Assembly: GCA_021199795.1 (NCBI GenBank) | Contig: JAJQHJ010000004.1 | Location: 62,001-126,000 of the forward strand | DNA length: 64,000 nt | Direction: 5' to 3' | Origin: Oscillospiraceae bacterium | GTDB lineage: Bacteria > Bacillota > Clostridia > Oscillospirales > Ruminococcaceae | Part shown: positions 18,757-25,124 of the stretch, piece after piece | Numbering within the stretch: position 1 is the first letter of the stretch | Layout of the letters: each line of letters starts with the position of its first letter | Program-made: the position numbers and the translations under genes | The notes under the pieces: model-generated | What the model saw: only the letters and a program-made list of their open reading frames with translations | Database searches by the model: none | What the model was told of the DNA's origin: nothing

Positions 18757-18863
18757 AGTGAGAGGCTTGCCTGAAGATGCAATTCAGGCAACGGTCACCC
18801 TCTCCCATGTAAAATGTTCGAAGACGCCGTGGCTGAGTTACTCAGGCACGGTTATTTCTTTTT
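18757..18863 (+). ncRNA. orphan antitoxin-like RNA (cassette B, toxin lost)
   Basis: Promoter TTGACA 18722-18727, 17 nt, TATAAT 18745-18750. The RNA has the TTGCCTGAA/TTCAGGCAA hairpin shared with cassettes C and G, and the terminator GCCGTGGCTGAGT...GGCACGGT followed by TATTTCTTTTT. On the opposite strand only the AAAAAGAAATAA end of a toxin frame remains; no start or ribosome site is left. Confidence 0.7.
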
Positions 18864-18884
18864 GTCCCAAATCGAACTTCTGTG

Positions 18885-18913
18885 TTGACACATCAGTGAC
18901 TTTATGTTATAAT
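18885..18913 (+). promoter_or_regulatory. promoter of toxin C
   Basis: TTGACA 18885-18890, 17-nt spacer, TATAAT 18908-18913. It is preceded by the GAACTTCTGTG half of the linker found between cassettes, in inverted orientation. Confidence 0.75.
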
Positions 18914-18966
18914 GTCGACAGTGAGAGGCTGGTTGCTCTTTCCCTGCGAAGGGAGGTGAAGCCTCG

Positions 18967-19056
18967 ATGGATATCGCACAGACCATTCAGCTATTACTTC
19001 TTGTTTTAGCAGCCATCAGATTAGGTCTTGACCTTGGTGAAAACCATAAGAAATAA
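18967..19056 (+). CDS. small hydrophobic peptide, type I toxin-like (cassette C)
   Basis: A 29-residue peptide from ATG 18967: MDIAQTIQLLLLVLAAIRLG, then a polar end closing in NHKK. GGAGGTG is 8 nt upstream, and in the mRNA leader TTTCCC can pair with GGGAGG across a 6-nt loop, hiding the ribosome site. The second member of this family is cassette H. The transcript can end at CCTG/CAGG-TTTTTT around 19176-19199, just past the antitoxin promoter. Confidence 0.8.
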   Translation: MDIAQTIQLLLLVLAAIRLGLDLGENHKK

Positions 19057-19154
19057 CCGCGCCTGAGTCTTCAGCGCGGTTACCCAAGTACTATATAACA
19101 TATGGGAAAGAGGTAACCGTTGCCTGAATTGCAACTTCAGGCAACCCTCTCACC
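19048..19154 (-). ncRNA. predicted antisense antitoxin RNA of cassette C
   Basis: Minus-strand promoter TTGACA 19184-19189, 17 nt, TATAAT 19161-19166. The RNA has a perfect GTTGCCTGAA/TTCAGGCAAC hairpin near its 5' end and ends with an ACCGCGC/GCGCGGT hairpin followed by TATTTCTTATGG, a weaker U-tract than in the other cassettes. Confidence 0.7.
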
Positions 19155-19213
19155 ACCTATATTATACCCCATCCAGCCTGTCTTGTCAACAGGTTTTTTA
19201 TATATTCTTCAAC

Positions 19214-19267
19214 TAAGGCTCCCCTTACCAAGGGGAGCTGGCTCGCGAAGCGAGACTGAGAAGTTCC
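19214..19267. repeat. dispersed palindromic repeat
   Basis: Form AAGGCTCCCCTT..AAGGGGAGCTGG followed by a GCTCGCGAAGCGAG hairpin and ACTGAGA. Same family as those at 21118, 25071, 37924, 42187 and others. Confidence 0.8.
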
Positions 19268-19305
19268 CCAAAAAAACTCCCCACCTGTCTGCATCAGGTG
19301 GGGAG
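19268..19305 (-). terminator. intrinsic terminator of the NPTTG surface-protein gene
   Basis: Minus-strand hairpin CTCCCCACCTG ATGCAGA CAGGTGGGGAG followed by TTTTTTT, 36 nt after the stop codon at 19341. Strong by inspection. Confidence 0.9.
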
Positions 19306-19340
19306 AATTGTTTTAATTATCCTTCGTTTACAGGAGGAAA

Positions 19341-20795
19341 TTATCTTCTCTTAGAAGCTACAGCAGCAGCAGCAGCGACAGCCATAGGAACGAGTGCGAG
19401 AACGATACCAGTGGTAGGGTTGCTATCAGCGGTGTCATCAACGTCGTCACCAACATCGAGATCGGTGTCATCGTCTTCGCCGTCATCCTCAGTAGCAGTA
19501 TCAGTATCCTCAACAGGCTCAGTAGCGTCTACAGAAGTCTCGTCTACAGGGATGTAGAGAACGAGGTTAACTTCAGTAGCAGTGAGCTTCTGAACATCAT
19601 CGATAGTCTCAGTGTAGTAGTTGTAAGCTACGCTAGCGTTATCCTCAGCAGTGATCAACTGAGTGATGGTGAAGCCGCCATTGTAAAGACCATAGGTGCT
19701 GTTGTAAAGCTGGCTGAGCGGAACATCAAAGGTAAGAGTATCAGTGGTAGTTCCAGGAAGAGTATAAGAGCTTACAGAAGAAGTGGTCAATGCAGTGTAA
19801 GCAGAGGTGTTCCACCAGTAAGTGGTTCCAGCCCAATCAGCAGTTGCATCGTTAGAAGAAACGGTGTTCAAGGTGTAGATTGCGAAACCAGTGATGGTGC
19901 CATTAAGCTTAACTTCAACCTCAGCATATGCGCCCTCAGTAGCCAAAGCGTTCTGGATCATGCCTCTCTGAGTGAGGGTGTGATCCCAGTAAAGAAGAGC
20001 AGAAGTGGTGCTGTCTTCAACAGTAGCAAGGATAACGATGGAGTTGTCTTCGGTGTCAGAACCAACAGTGTAGGATACGCTGTAAACCTGGTAGCCGTAA
20101 ACAACAGTGGTAGCCTCTTCAGAACCTGCAGTGTAGTAGGTCAAGAGAGAAGACTGACCTTCAGTGGTCCACCAGCCGTAGTACTGCCAAGTGGTCTTAG
20201 CATCAGCGGGATCTTCGATAGAACCAACAGAAGAAGTGTCAACAGTCATGTTAACAGTGAGGGTGCAAGAAGAAGCCCAAGTGGTGGTCTGATGAATCAT
20301 AGCGCACTGCTCGAAAGGAACCCAAGAAGCGCACATATAATCTCTGTAAGAGTAGCCAACCTCAACGGTCTGCTTGAAGAAAGCACCCTCGGTGTTCTCA
20401 GTACCATCAGCATCGCAGTAAACTACAGTGCCCTCGTCAGGATCCTGCAAATCAACAGTGATACCCTCAGCGGTGGTAAGAGTGTAATCAGGGGTAAGCT
20501 CAACGCCTGCGTAAGTGCTGCTTACGTTAGAGCTAACAACAACAGATACGGGCAAAACGAGCTCGATAGTGTCACCATAGTAAAGGTAACCATTTACGCC
20601 ATAGAAAGGAATTTCAAGAGCGTAAGTTGTAGATGAAGTAGTGGTTGTGCCGGCATTTGCAAGCGGAATGTCATAAGACTCATAATCAGTTGTGAATGCA
20701 GAGATAGCCACTGCAGATGCGAATGCAGAGATAGCCATTGCAGAAATGGCAACTACGACTGCCAAAACGACAGCCATGAGCTTTCTCATTTTCAT
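19341..20795 (-). CDS. sortase-anchored surface protein with NPTTG motif, unknown function
   Basis: A secreted protein of 484 aa. ATG 20793-20795 is chosen because AAGGAGGAAATT precedes it; the longer frame upstream has no ribosome site. It has a signal peptide (MKMRKLMAVVLAVVVAIS to about AFASA), a Thr/Ser/Tyr/Val-rich extracellular part, an acidic Asp/Glu stretch, and a C-terminal NPTTG motif followed by a hydrophobic helix and KRR. This is the layout of sortase substrates with an NPxTG-type signal. I do not recognise the extracellular domain. It has its own strong promoter and terminator and is flanked on both sides by toxin cassettes. Confidence 0.85.
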   Translation of the reverse strand: MKMRKLMAVVLAVVVAISAMAISAFASAVAISAFTTDYESYDIPLANAGTTTTSSTTYALEIPFYGVNGYLYYGDTIELVLPVSVVVSSNVSSTYAGVELTPDYTLTTAEGITVDLQDPDEGTVVYCDADGTENTEGAFFKQTVEVGYSYRDYMCASWVPFEQCAMIHQTTTWASSCTLTVNMTVDTSSVGSIEDPADAKTTWQYYGWWTTEGQSSLLTYYTAGSEEATTVVYGYQVYSVSYTVGSDTEDNSIVILATVEDSTTSALLYWDHTLTQRGMIQNALATEGAYAEVEVKLNGTITGFAIYTLNTVSSNDATADWAGTTYWWNTSAYTALTTSSVSSYTLPGTTTDTLTFDVPLSQLYNSTYGLYNGGFTITQLITAEDNASVAYNYYTETIDDVQKLTATEVNLVLYIPVDETSVDATEPVEDTDTATEDDGEDDDTDLDVGDDVDDTADSNPTTGIVLALVPMAVAAAAAVASKRR

Positions 20796-20906
20796 GATAA
20801 ATTTCCTCCTTAAAGAAATTATTTTTATCCCTATAAACGGGTATAGAGATTCTTGACTTGGGCATAATATTTGCCCGATTTGTTCGGAATAACCCGACAC
20901 ACCGAC

Positions 20907-20935
20907 ATTATAGCACCGACCCGCAGACTTGTCAA
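20907..20935 (-). promoter_or_regulatory. consensus promoter of the NPTTG surface-protein gene
   Basis: Minus strand: TTGACA 20930-20935, 17-nt spacer, TATAAT 20907-20912, both exact consensus. This leaves a leader of about 105 nt with a small GGGC/GCCC hairpin. Strong expression is likely. Confidence 0.8.
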
Positions 20936-21225
20936 GCATTTTTTTAAATATTTATGCTCTGCCGGTCGAACCCTTGCGGTCTCTCGGATTTAGCCTTCCG
21001 CTGTTTAAGTAGTGTCAAAAATGGCGCAAAAAGTTGCAAAAAGTTTTGAAAAAATATTTTTTGGGCAGAGTGCACAAATTCGTACAATTTTATGACGGCT
21101 TTCTGCGCAATTTGTATAAAGGCTTCCCTTGATAAGGGGAGCTGGCAGCCGTAGGCTGACTGAGAGGTTCGCCGACCAACGGGAGGCGCGTCGCCGCAGA
21201 CGATACCTACAAAATAAAAAAGCTA
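20936..21225. other. gap between the surface-protein promoter and cassette D
   Basis: No gene is seen. It holds a 27-nt motif at 21001-21027 that closely resembles 37768-37794 upstream of the ECF sigma gene, A/T-rich sequence, and one dispersed palindromic repeat. Confidence 0.6.
21118..21170. repeat. dispersed palindromic repeat
   Basis: GGCTTCCCTTGATAAGGGGAGCTGG half followed by the CAGCCGTAGGCTG hairpin and ACTGAGAGG. On the minus strand the AGCTCCCC..GGGAAGCC hairpin plus TTTAT may end the cassette D toxin transcript. Confidence 0.8.
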
Positions 21226-21260
21226 TTGACAAAATAGCCGAGGTGGGGTATAATAATAGC

Positions 21261-21377
21261 AAGAGAGCGGAACTGCTGGTACAGTTCTGGCTCGATCTAA
21301 AATGTGCAGATACAGAGCCTGCACTATATTTGGAAATCAGCCGTCCCTATTACTTTAGTCCGCGGCTATTTCTTTTT
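21261..21377 (+). ncRNA. predicted antisense antitoxin RNA of cassette D
   Basis: Promoter TTGACA 21226-21231, 17 nt, TATAAT 21249-21254. It ends with GCCG...CGGC and TATTTCTTTTT inside the end of the toxin D frame. The -35 box lies in the loop of the minus-strand hairpin GCTAT/ATAGC-TTTTTT. Confidence 0.75.
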
Positions 21378-21470
21378 ATCCCCGGATTTTAAACCGAGGA
21401 TTCTAAAGAAAATGTCCGCAATCAGATTTATAACAGAAATAATCGTAGAGATTATCTCAAAAATCGTCAT
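21366..21470 (-). CDS. small hydrophobic peptide, type I toxin-like (cassette D)
   Basis: A 34-residue peptide from ATG 21468-21470: MTIFEIISTIISVINLIADI, then FFRILGLKS and a KKK end. GGGGAGGTGACCGTT precedes the start. Promoter: TTGACA 21556-21561, 17 nt, TATAAT 21533-21538 on the minus strand. Same family as cassettes E and I. Confidence 0.8.
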   Translation of the reverse strand: MTIFEIISTIISVINLIADIFFRILGLKSGDKKK

Positions 21471-21629
21471 AACGGTCACCTCCCCTAGTTTTATCAAAGG
21501 TCAAGCCGTTTTTTCGCTCTCTTGCTAAGGGCATTATAACACATAAACCCCGCAGTGTCAACACAGAAGTTCTCCTGAAAATAAAAAAGAGCTATTGACA
21601 AAATAGCGCGGGTGGGGTATAATAATAGC

Positions 21630-21774
21630 AAGAGAGCCGAACTGGTCGTCACTCAGTTCCGGTTCGACCTAATATGTGCTCTTTACTCAGCTTGCGGGAA
21701 TAAGCCGAGGAGTAGCACTAAATTTGGAAATCGACCGTTCCTTTATGACTTAGGTGGGGCGGTTATTTCTTTTT
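21630..21774 (+). ncRNA. predicted antisense antitoxin RNA of cassette E
   Basis: Promoter TTGACA 21595-21600, 17 nt, TATAAT 21618-21623. It is longer (about 145 nt) than the others and ends with ACCG...CGGT followed by TATTTCTTTTT within the toxin E frame. Confidence 0.75.
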
Positions 21775-21867
21775 ATTCCCAGTCAGAAGACCGAGAATGC
21801 CAAGTACTATGTCCGCCATCAGATTAACTATAGAAACAACCGTCGTAATAACTTCGAAAATCGTCAT
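21763..21867 (-). CDS. small hydrophobic peptide, type I toxin-like (cassette E)
   Basis: A 34-residue peptide from ATG 21865-21867: MTIFEVITTVVSIVNLMADI, then VLGILGLLT and a KKK end. GAGGAGGTGG is upstream. Minus-strand promoter TTGACA 21972-21977, 17 nt, TATAAT 21949-21954. It differs from D and I by conservative changes, which suggests that the reading frame is under selection. Confidence 0.82.
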   Translation of the reverse strand: MTIFEVITTVVSIVNLMADIVLGILGLLTGNKKK

Positions 21868-22046
21868 AGTAGCCACCTCCTCAGTTTTATCGAAGGTCAA
21901 ACCGCAACAGTCACCGCTAGCAAATAACTATCCTCTCTTGCTAGCGACATTATAACACATAATTTATGTCATGTCAACACAGAAGTTCTCCTGAAAATAA
22001 AAAAGAGGCTATTGACAAAATAGCCGGGGTGGGGTATAATAATAGC

Positions 22047-22148
22047 AAGAGGGACGTTACTGCTGTCACAGTACGAGCACAACCTCGAAAAACATTGTGT
22101 TTGTGGATTGGTCGTTACCGCTAGGCAAGGTAGCGGCTATTTCTTTTT
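22047..22148 (+). ncRNA. predicted antisense antitoxin RNA of cassette F
   Basis: Promoter TTGACA 22012-22017, 17 nt, TATAAT 22035-22040. The body resembles the cassette A antitoxin. It ends with the hairpin CGTTACC...GGTAGCG and GCTATTTCTTTTT. Confidence 0.75.
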
Positions 22149-22235
22149 ACCGGATTCGGAATGTCCGAGTCCTAGTATGCCGAAAATAACAACGGCAAGC
22201 AACTGCAAAAGCTCAAAGACTTCTGAAACCGTCAC
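22137..22235 (-). CDS. small hydrophobic peptide, type I toxin-like (cassette F)
   Basis: A 32-residue peptide from GTG 22233-22235: TVSEVFELLQLLAVVIFGIL, then a GLGHSES segment and a KKK end. GGGAGGGGGTG is upstream and can pair with CCTCC in the leader. Minus-strand promoter TTGACA 22318-22323, 17 nt, TATAAT 22295-22300. Sister of cassette A. Confidence 0.8.
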   Translation of the reverse strand: MTVSEVFELLQLLAVVIFGILGLGHSESGKKK

Positions 22236-22391
22236 TTTTTATCACCCCCTCCCTGTTACGTTTGGAGGCTATACGTCACCCTCTTGCTAAGGGCATTATA
22301 ACACATAAACCCCGAAGTGTCAACACAGAAGTTCTCCTGAAAAATAAAAAGAGCTATTGACAAAATAGCCGAGGCAGTATATAATAAAGGT

Positions 22392-22503
22392 AGTGAGAGG
22401 CTTGCCTGAAGCGGAAATTCAGGCAACGGTCACTCTTTCCAATAATCAAAGATTATTTTCCGGAATGCCGCGCTGAATTAATCAGGCGCGGTTTATTTCT
22501 TTT
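22392..22503 (+). ncRNA. orphan antitoxin-like RNA (cassette G)
   Basis: Promoter TTGACA 22357-22362, 17 nt, TATAAT 22380-22385. It has the TTGCCTGAA/TTCAGGCAA hairpin and a terminator CCGCGC...GCGCGG followed by TTTATTTCTTTT. No toxin frame or opposing promoter remains next to it, although the bases matching the toxin stop are still present. Confidence 0.7.
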
Positions 22504-22541
22504 GGTTAGATCCCACGGCGTAACCAATAGAGAACGCGGTC

Positions 22542-22680
22542 AAAAACAAAACCTCCCTTGCGGGAGGTTTTGTTTTAAAATATGCAAATAATCTTGTTGC
22601 AAATATTGCAATCCACACGCACTATTCCTTATAGAGGTTGTGCTCGCTGCTGTTGCACCAGCAGTGTCCCTCTTGCATTT
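22542..22680 (-). ncRNA. orphan antitoxin-like small RNA (J)
   Basis: Minus-strand promoter TTGACA 22710-22715, 17 nt, TATAAT 22687-22692. The transcript starts AAGAGGGACACTGCTG and includes GAGCACAACCTC, closely matching the cassette F antitoxin, but it then ends at a separate terminator (hairpin CCTCCCTTGCGGGAGG 22552-22567 plus TTTTGTTTTTG). No toxin frame is linked. It may act in trans on cassette A/F toxin mRNA or be a relic. Confidence 0.65.
22548..22576. terminator. bidirectional intrinsic terminator
   Basis: CCTCCCTTGCGGGAGG with A-rich left and T-rich right flanks, so it has a U-tract on both strands. It separates orphan RNAs G and J. Confidence 0.8.
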
Positions 22681-22722
22681 GATTATATTATACCCCATCC
22701 CTACCTATTTGTCAACAGTTTT

Positions 22723-23640
22723 TTACCCAATCTCCTCCACATCAAACGGTGTGGTCTGGTAGACGAAGTAATTGAGCCAGTTGGAAAACAGGAGGTTTGC
22801 GTGGGCGCGCCATTTTACTATTGGCGGCTGGGTGGGGTCGTCGTTCGGGAAATAGTTTTTGGGGACTTGGATATCCAAGCCCTTTTCTTTGTCCCGGAAG
22901 TACTCCCTCGAGAGTGTGTCCGGGTCGTATTCTGAGTGACCGGTGACGAAAATCTGCTTGCCCTCGGCGGTCATGCAGGCGTATAGCCCGGCTTCGTCGC
23001 TTTCGGCAAGGATTTTGAGCTCGGAGATTTTTTCAACATCACGTATGTCAACCGTCGAATTCCTCGAATGAGGGGCATAGAAAACGTCGTCGAAGCCTCT
23101 GAAAAGTATCGGGTTCTTGTAACTCACCCGGTGCGGGAACACCCCGAAAAGCTTTTCAGGGAGCGGCTTCTTCTCGATTCCAAAGTGATAGTAAAGCCCC
23201 GCCTGCGCCGCCCAGCAGATGTGAAACGTCGAGTGGACGTGGGTTTTCGACCATTCAAAAATCTTGCAGAGCTCGTTCCAGTACTCAACATCCTCGAACT
23301 TCATATGTTCAACCGGCGCGCCCGTTATGACCATTCCGTCATAGCGGGAGCTTTTTATCTCGTCGAACGTCTTGTAGAATGAGAGAAGATGCTCCGGGGA
23401 GGTGTTCTTCGACTGGTGGGAGACGGTGTGCATAAGCTCAATTTCCACCTGCAAGGGGGTGTTTCCAAGCAGGCGGGCAAACTGCGTTTCCGTCTCAATT
23501 TTCGTCGGCATAAGGTTCAAAAGGAGAATCCGAAGCGGACGGATGTCCTGCGTAGCCGCCCTTGTTTCCGGCATAATGAATATGTTCTCATCCTGAAGCG
23601 TCTTAGCCGCCGGCAGCGAATTGGGAATTCTTATCGGCAT
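22723..23640 (-). CDS. metA: homoserine O-acyltransferase MetA
   Basis: Activates homoserine by acylation in methionine synthesis. ATG 23638-23640 ([15 protein letters not shown]) is chosen because GAAAGGAGAAATC precedes it. The HTS-family catalytic Cys is in [15 protein letters not shown], with His/Glu in GHSEYD near the C-terminus. Length 305 aa is normal. In Clostridia most MetA proteins use acetyl-CoA; this fits the neighbouring O-acetylhomoserine sulfhydrylase, but acyl-donor specificity cannot be read here. Confidence 0.94.
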   Translation of the reverse strand: MPIRIPNSLPAAKTLQDENIFIMPETRAATQDIRPLRILLLNLMPTKIETETQFARLLGNTPLQVEIELMHTVSHQSKNTSPEHLLSFYKTFDEIKSSRYDGMVITGAPVEHMKFEDVEYWNELCKIFEWSKTHVHSTFHICWAAQAGLYYHFGIEKKPLPEKLFGVFPHRVSYKNPILFRGFDDVFYAPHSRNSTVDIRDVEKISELKILAESDEAGLYACMTAEGKQIFVTGHSEYDPDTLSREYFRDKEKGLDIQVPKNYFPNDDPTQPPIVKWRAHANLLFSNWLNYFVYQTTPFDVEEIG

Positions 23641-23678
23641 CAGATTTCTCCTTTCTAACAAACTTTCATAGAGGCAGT

Positions 23679-23760
23679 AAAGGCTCCCCTGAAAGGGGAG
23701 CGCATTAGTTCGAAGATGTCGAACTAAGAGAGTTGCATCGCAACTCTGACTGAGGGGTTA
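23679..23760. repeat. dispersed palindromic repeat, long form
   Basis: AAGGCTCCCCTGAAAGGGGAGC followed by an AGTTCGA/TCGAACT hairpin, AGAGAGTTGCATCGCAACTCTG and ACTGAGGGG. Same long form as 46492-46572. It lies between metY and metA. Confidence 0.8.
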
Positions 23761-23764
23761 TTCC

Positions 23765-25054
23765 TCAAATATTATCCAACGCCTGCTTTATATCCGCAAT
23801 CAGATCCTCAGCACTTTCAAGCCCGCAGGAGAATCTGACGAGGTCACTTGGCACGCCTGCCGCGATGAGTTCTTCCTCGTTCATCTGGCGGTGGGTTGTG
23901 CTGGCTGGGTGGAGGCAGCAGGTTCTTGCGTCGGCGACATGGGTCTCAATCGCAGCGAGCTTGAGGTTTCGCATGAATTTCTCGGCAGCCTGTCTTCCGC
24001 CCTTGACTCCGAAGCTGATTACTCCGCAGGAGCCGTTCGGGAGGTACTTGCGGCATAGCTCATAGTCCGGATTTCCCTCGAGGTCGGGATAGATGATCCA
24101 GGAGATTCTGTCGTCGGTCTGGAGATACTTTGCAACCGCCATGGCGTTCTCGCAGTGCCTCTTCATTCTGACGTGGAGGCTCTCAAGCCCAAGGTTCAGA
24201 AGATACGCACTCTGGGGAGACTGGGTCGAGCCGAAATCTCTCATAAGCTGGGCAGTCGCTTTCGTGATGAATGCGCCCTCCTTGCCGAAGCGTTCGGCAT
24301 AGGTGATTCCGTGGTAGCTCTCGTCGGGAGTGGTGAGCCCAGGGAACTTGTCCGCATGTGCCATCCAGTCGAAGTTGCCGCTATCCACGATGCATCCTCC
24401 GACAGCCGAGCCGTGACCGTCCATATATTTCGTGGTTGAATGGGTGACGACGTCCGCGCCCCACTCAAAAGGTCTGCAATTAACGGGTGTTGCGAAAGTG
24501 TTGTCAACGATGAGCGGTACACCGTGAGCGTGAGCAGCTTTGGCGAATCTCTCGATGTCGAGGACTCTCAGAGCCGGGTTCGCAATGGTTTCACCGAAAA
24601 CAGCCTTGGTGTTCGGCTTGAATGCCGCTTCGAGCTCTTCGTCGGTGCAGTCGGGTGCAACGAAAGTGAAGTCGATGCCCATTCTCTTCATAGTGACTGA
24701 GAAGAGGTTGAACGTTCCGCCATAGATTGACGATTCCGCAACGACGTGGTCGCCCTCTGAAGCGATGTTGAAGACGGAGAAGAAACTTGCCGCCTGACCG
24801 GAAGAGGTCAGCATAGCGGCAGTTCCGCCCTCCATTTCGCATATCTTTGCCGCGACCATATCGCAGGTCGGGTTCTGAAGCCGGGAATAGAAGTAGCCGC
24901 TCGCCTCAAGGTCGAAGAGCTTACCCATATCCTCGCCGGTGTTGTATTTAAATGTAGTAGACTGTATAATAGGAATCTGTCTCGGCTCCCCGTTCCCCGG
25001 CGTATACCCGCCCTGAACGCAGGAAGTCTCGATTCCACGGGTTCTTTTTGTCAT
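23765..25054 (-). CDS. metY: O-acetylhomoserine sulfhydrylase
   Basis: PLP enzyme of the Cys/Met metabolism family that makes homocysteine from O-acetylhomoserine and sulfide. It shows IIQSTTFKYNT at the N-terminus, the PLP lysine in HSTTKYMDGHG near residue 209, and the C-terminal RFSCGLES motif. The 429-aa length is typical of MetY. With metA upstream in the window but separated by a repeat, the two form a short direct-sulfhydrylation route. Confidence 0.94.
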   Translation of the reverse strand: MTKRTRGIETSCVQGGYTPGNGEPRQIPIIQSTTFKYNTGEDMGKLFDLEASGYFYSRLQNPTCDMVAAKICEMEGGTAAMLTSSGQAASFFSVFNIASEGDHVVAESSIYGGTFNLFSVTMKRMGIDFTFVAPDCTDEELEAAFKPNTKAVFGETIANPALRVLDIERFAKAAHAHGVPLIVDNTFATPVNCRPFEWGADVVTHSTTKYMDGHGSAVGGCIVDSGNFDWMAHADKFPGLTTPDESYHGITYAERFGKEGAFITKATAQLMRDFGSTQSPQSAYLLNLGLESLHVRMKRHCENAMAVAKYLQTDDRISWIIYPDLEGNPDYELCRKYLPNGSCGVISFGVKGGRQAAEKFMRNLKLAAIETHVADARTCCLHPASTTHRQMNEEELIAAGVPSDLVRFSCGLESAEDLIADIKQALDNI

Positions 25055-25070
25055 GTAGTTCTCCTTATAA

Positions 25071-25124
25071 TAGGCTCCCCTTGATAAGGGGAGCTGTCAG
25101 CGAAGCTGACTGAGAGGTTTTTCC
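25071..25124. repeat. dispersed palindromic repeat
   Basis: TAGGCTCCCCTTGATAAGGGGAGCTG, the CAGCGAAGCTG hairpin and ACTGAGAGG, filling the whole gap between ilvE and metY. Confidence 0.85.

Noticed and set aside
19120-19557. Plus-strand frame of 145 aa at the end of the surface-protein gene
   Set aside because: It crosses the terminator and reads the acidic/serine codons of the surface gene in reverse; no start signal.
23641-25070. SAM riboswitch for metA or metY
   Set aside because: Gaps are filled by dispersed repeats and ribosome sites; no conserved SAM-I core pattern was seen.
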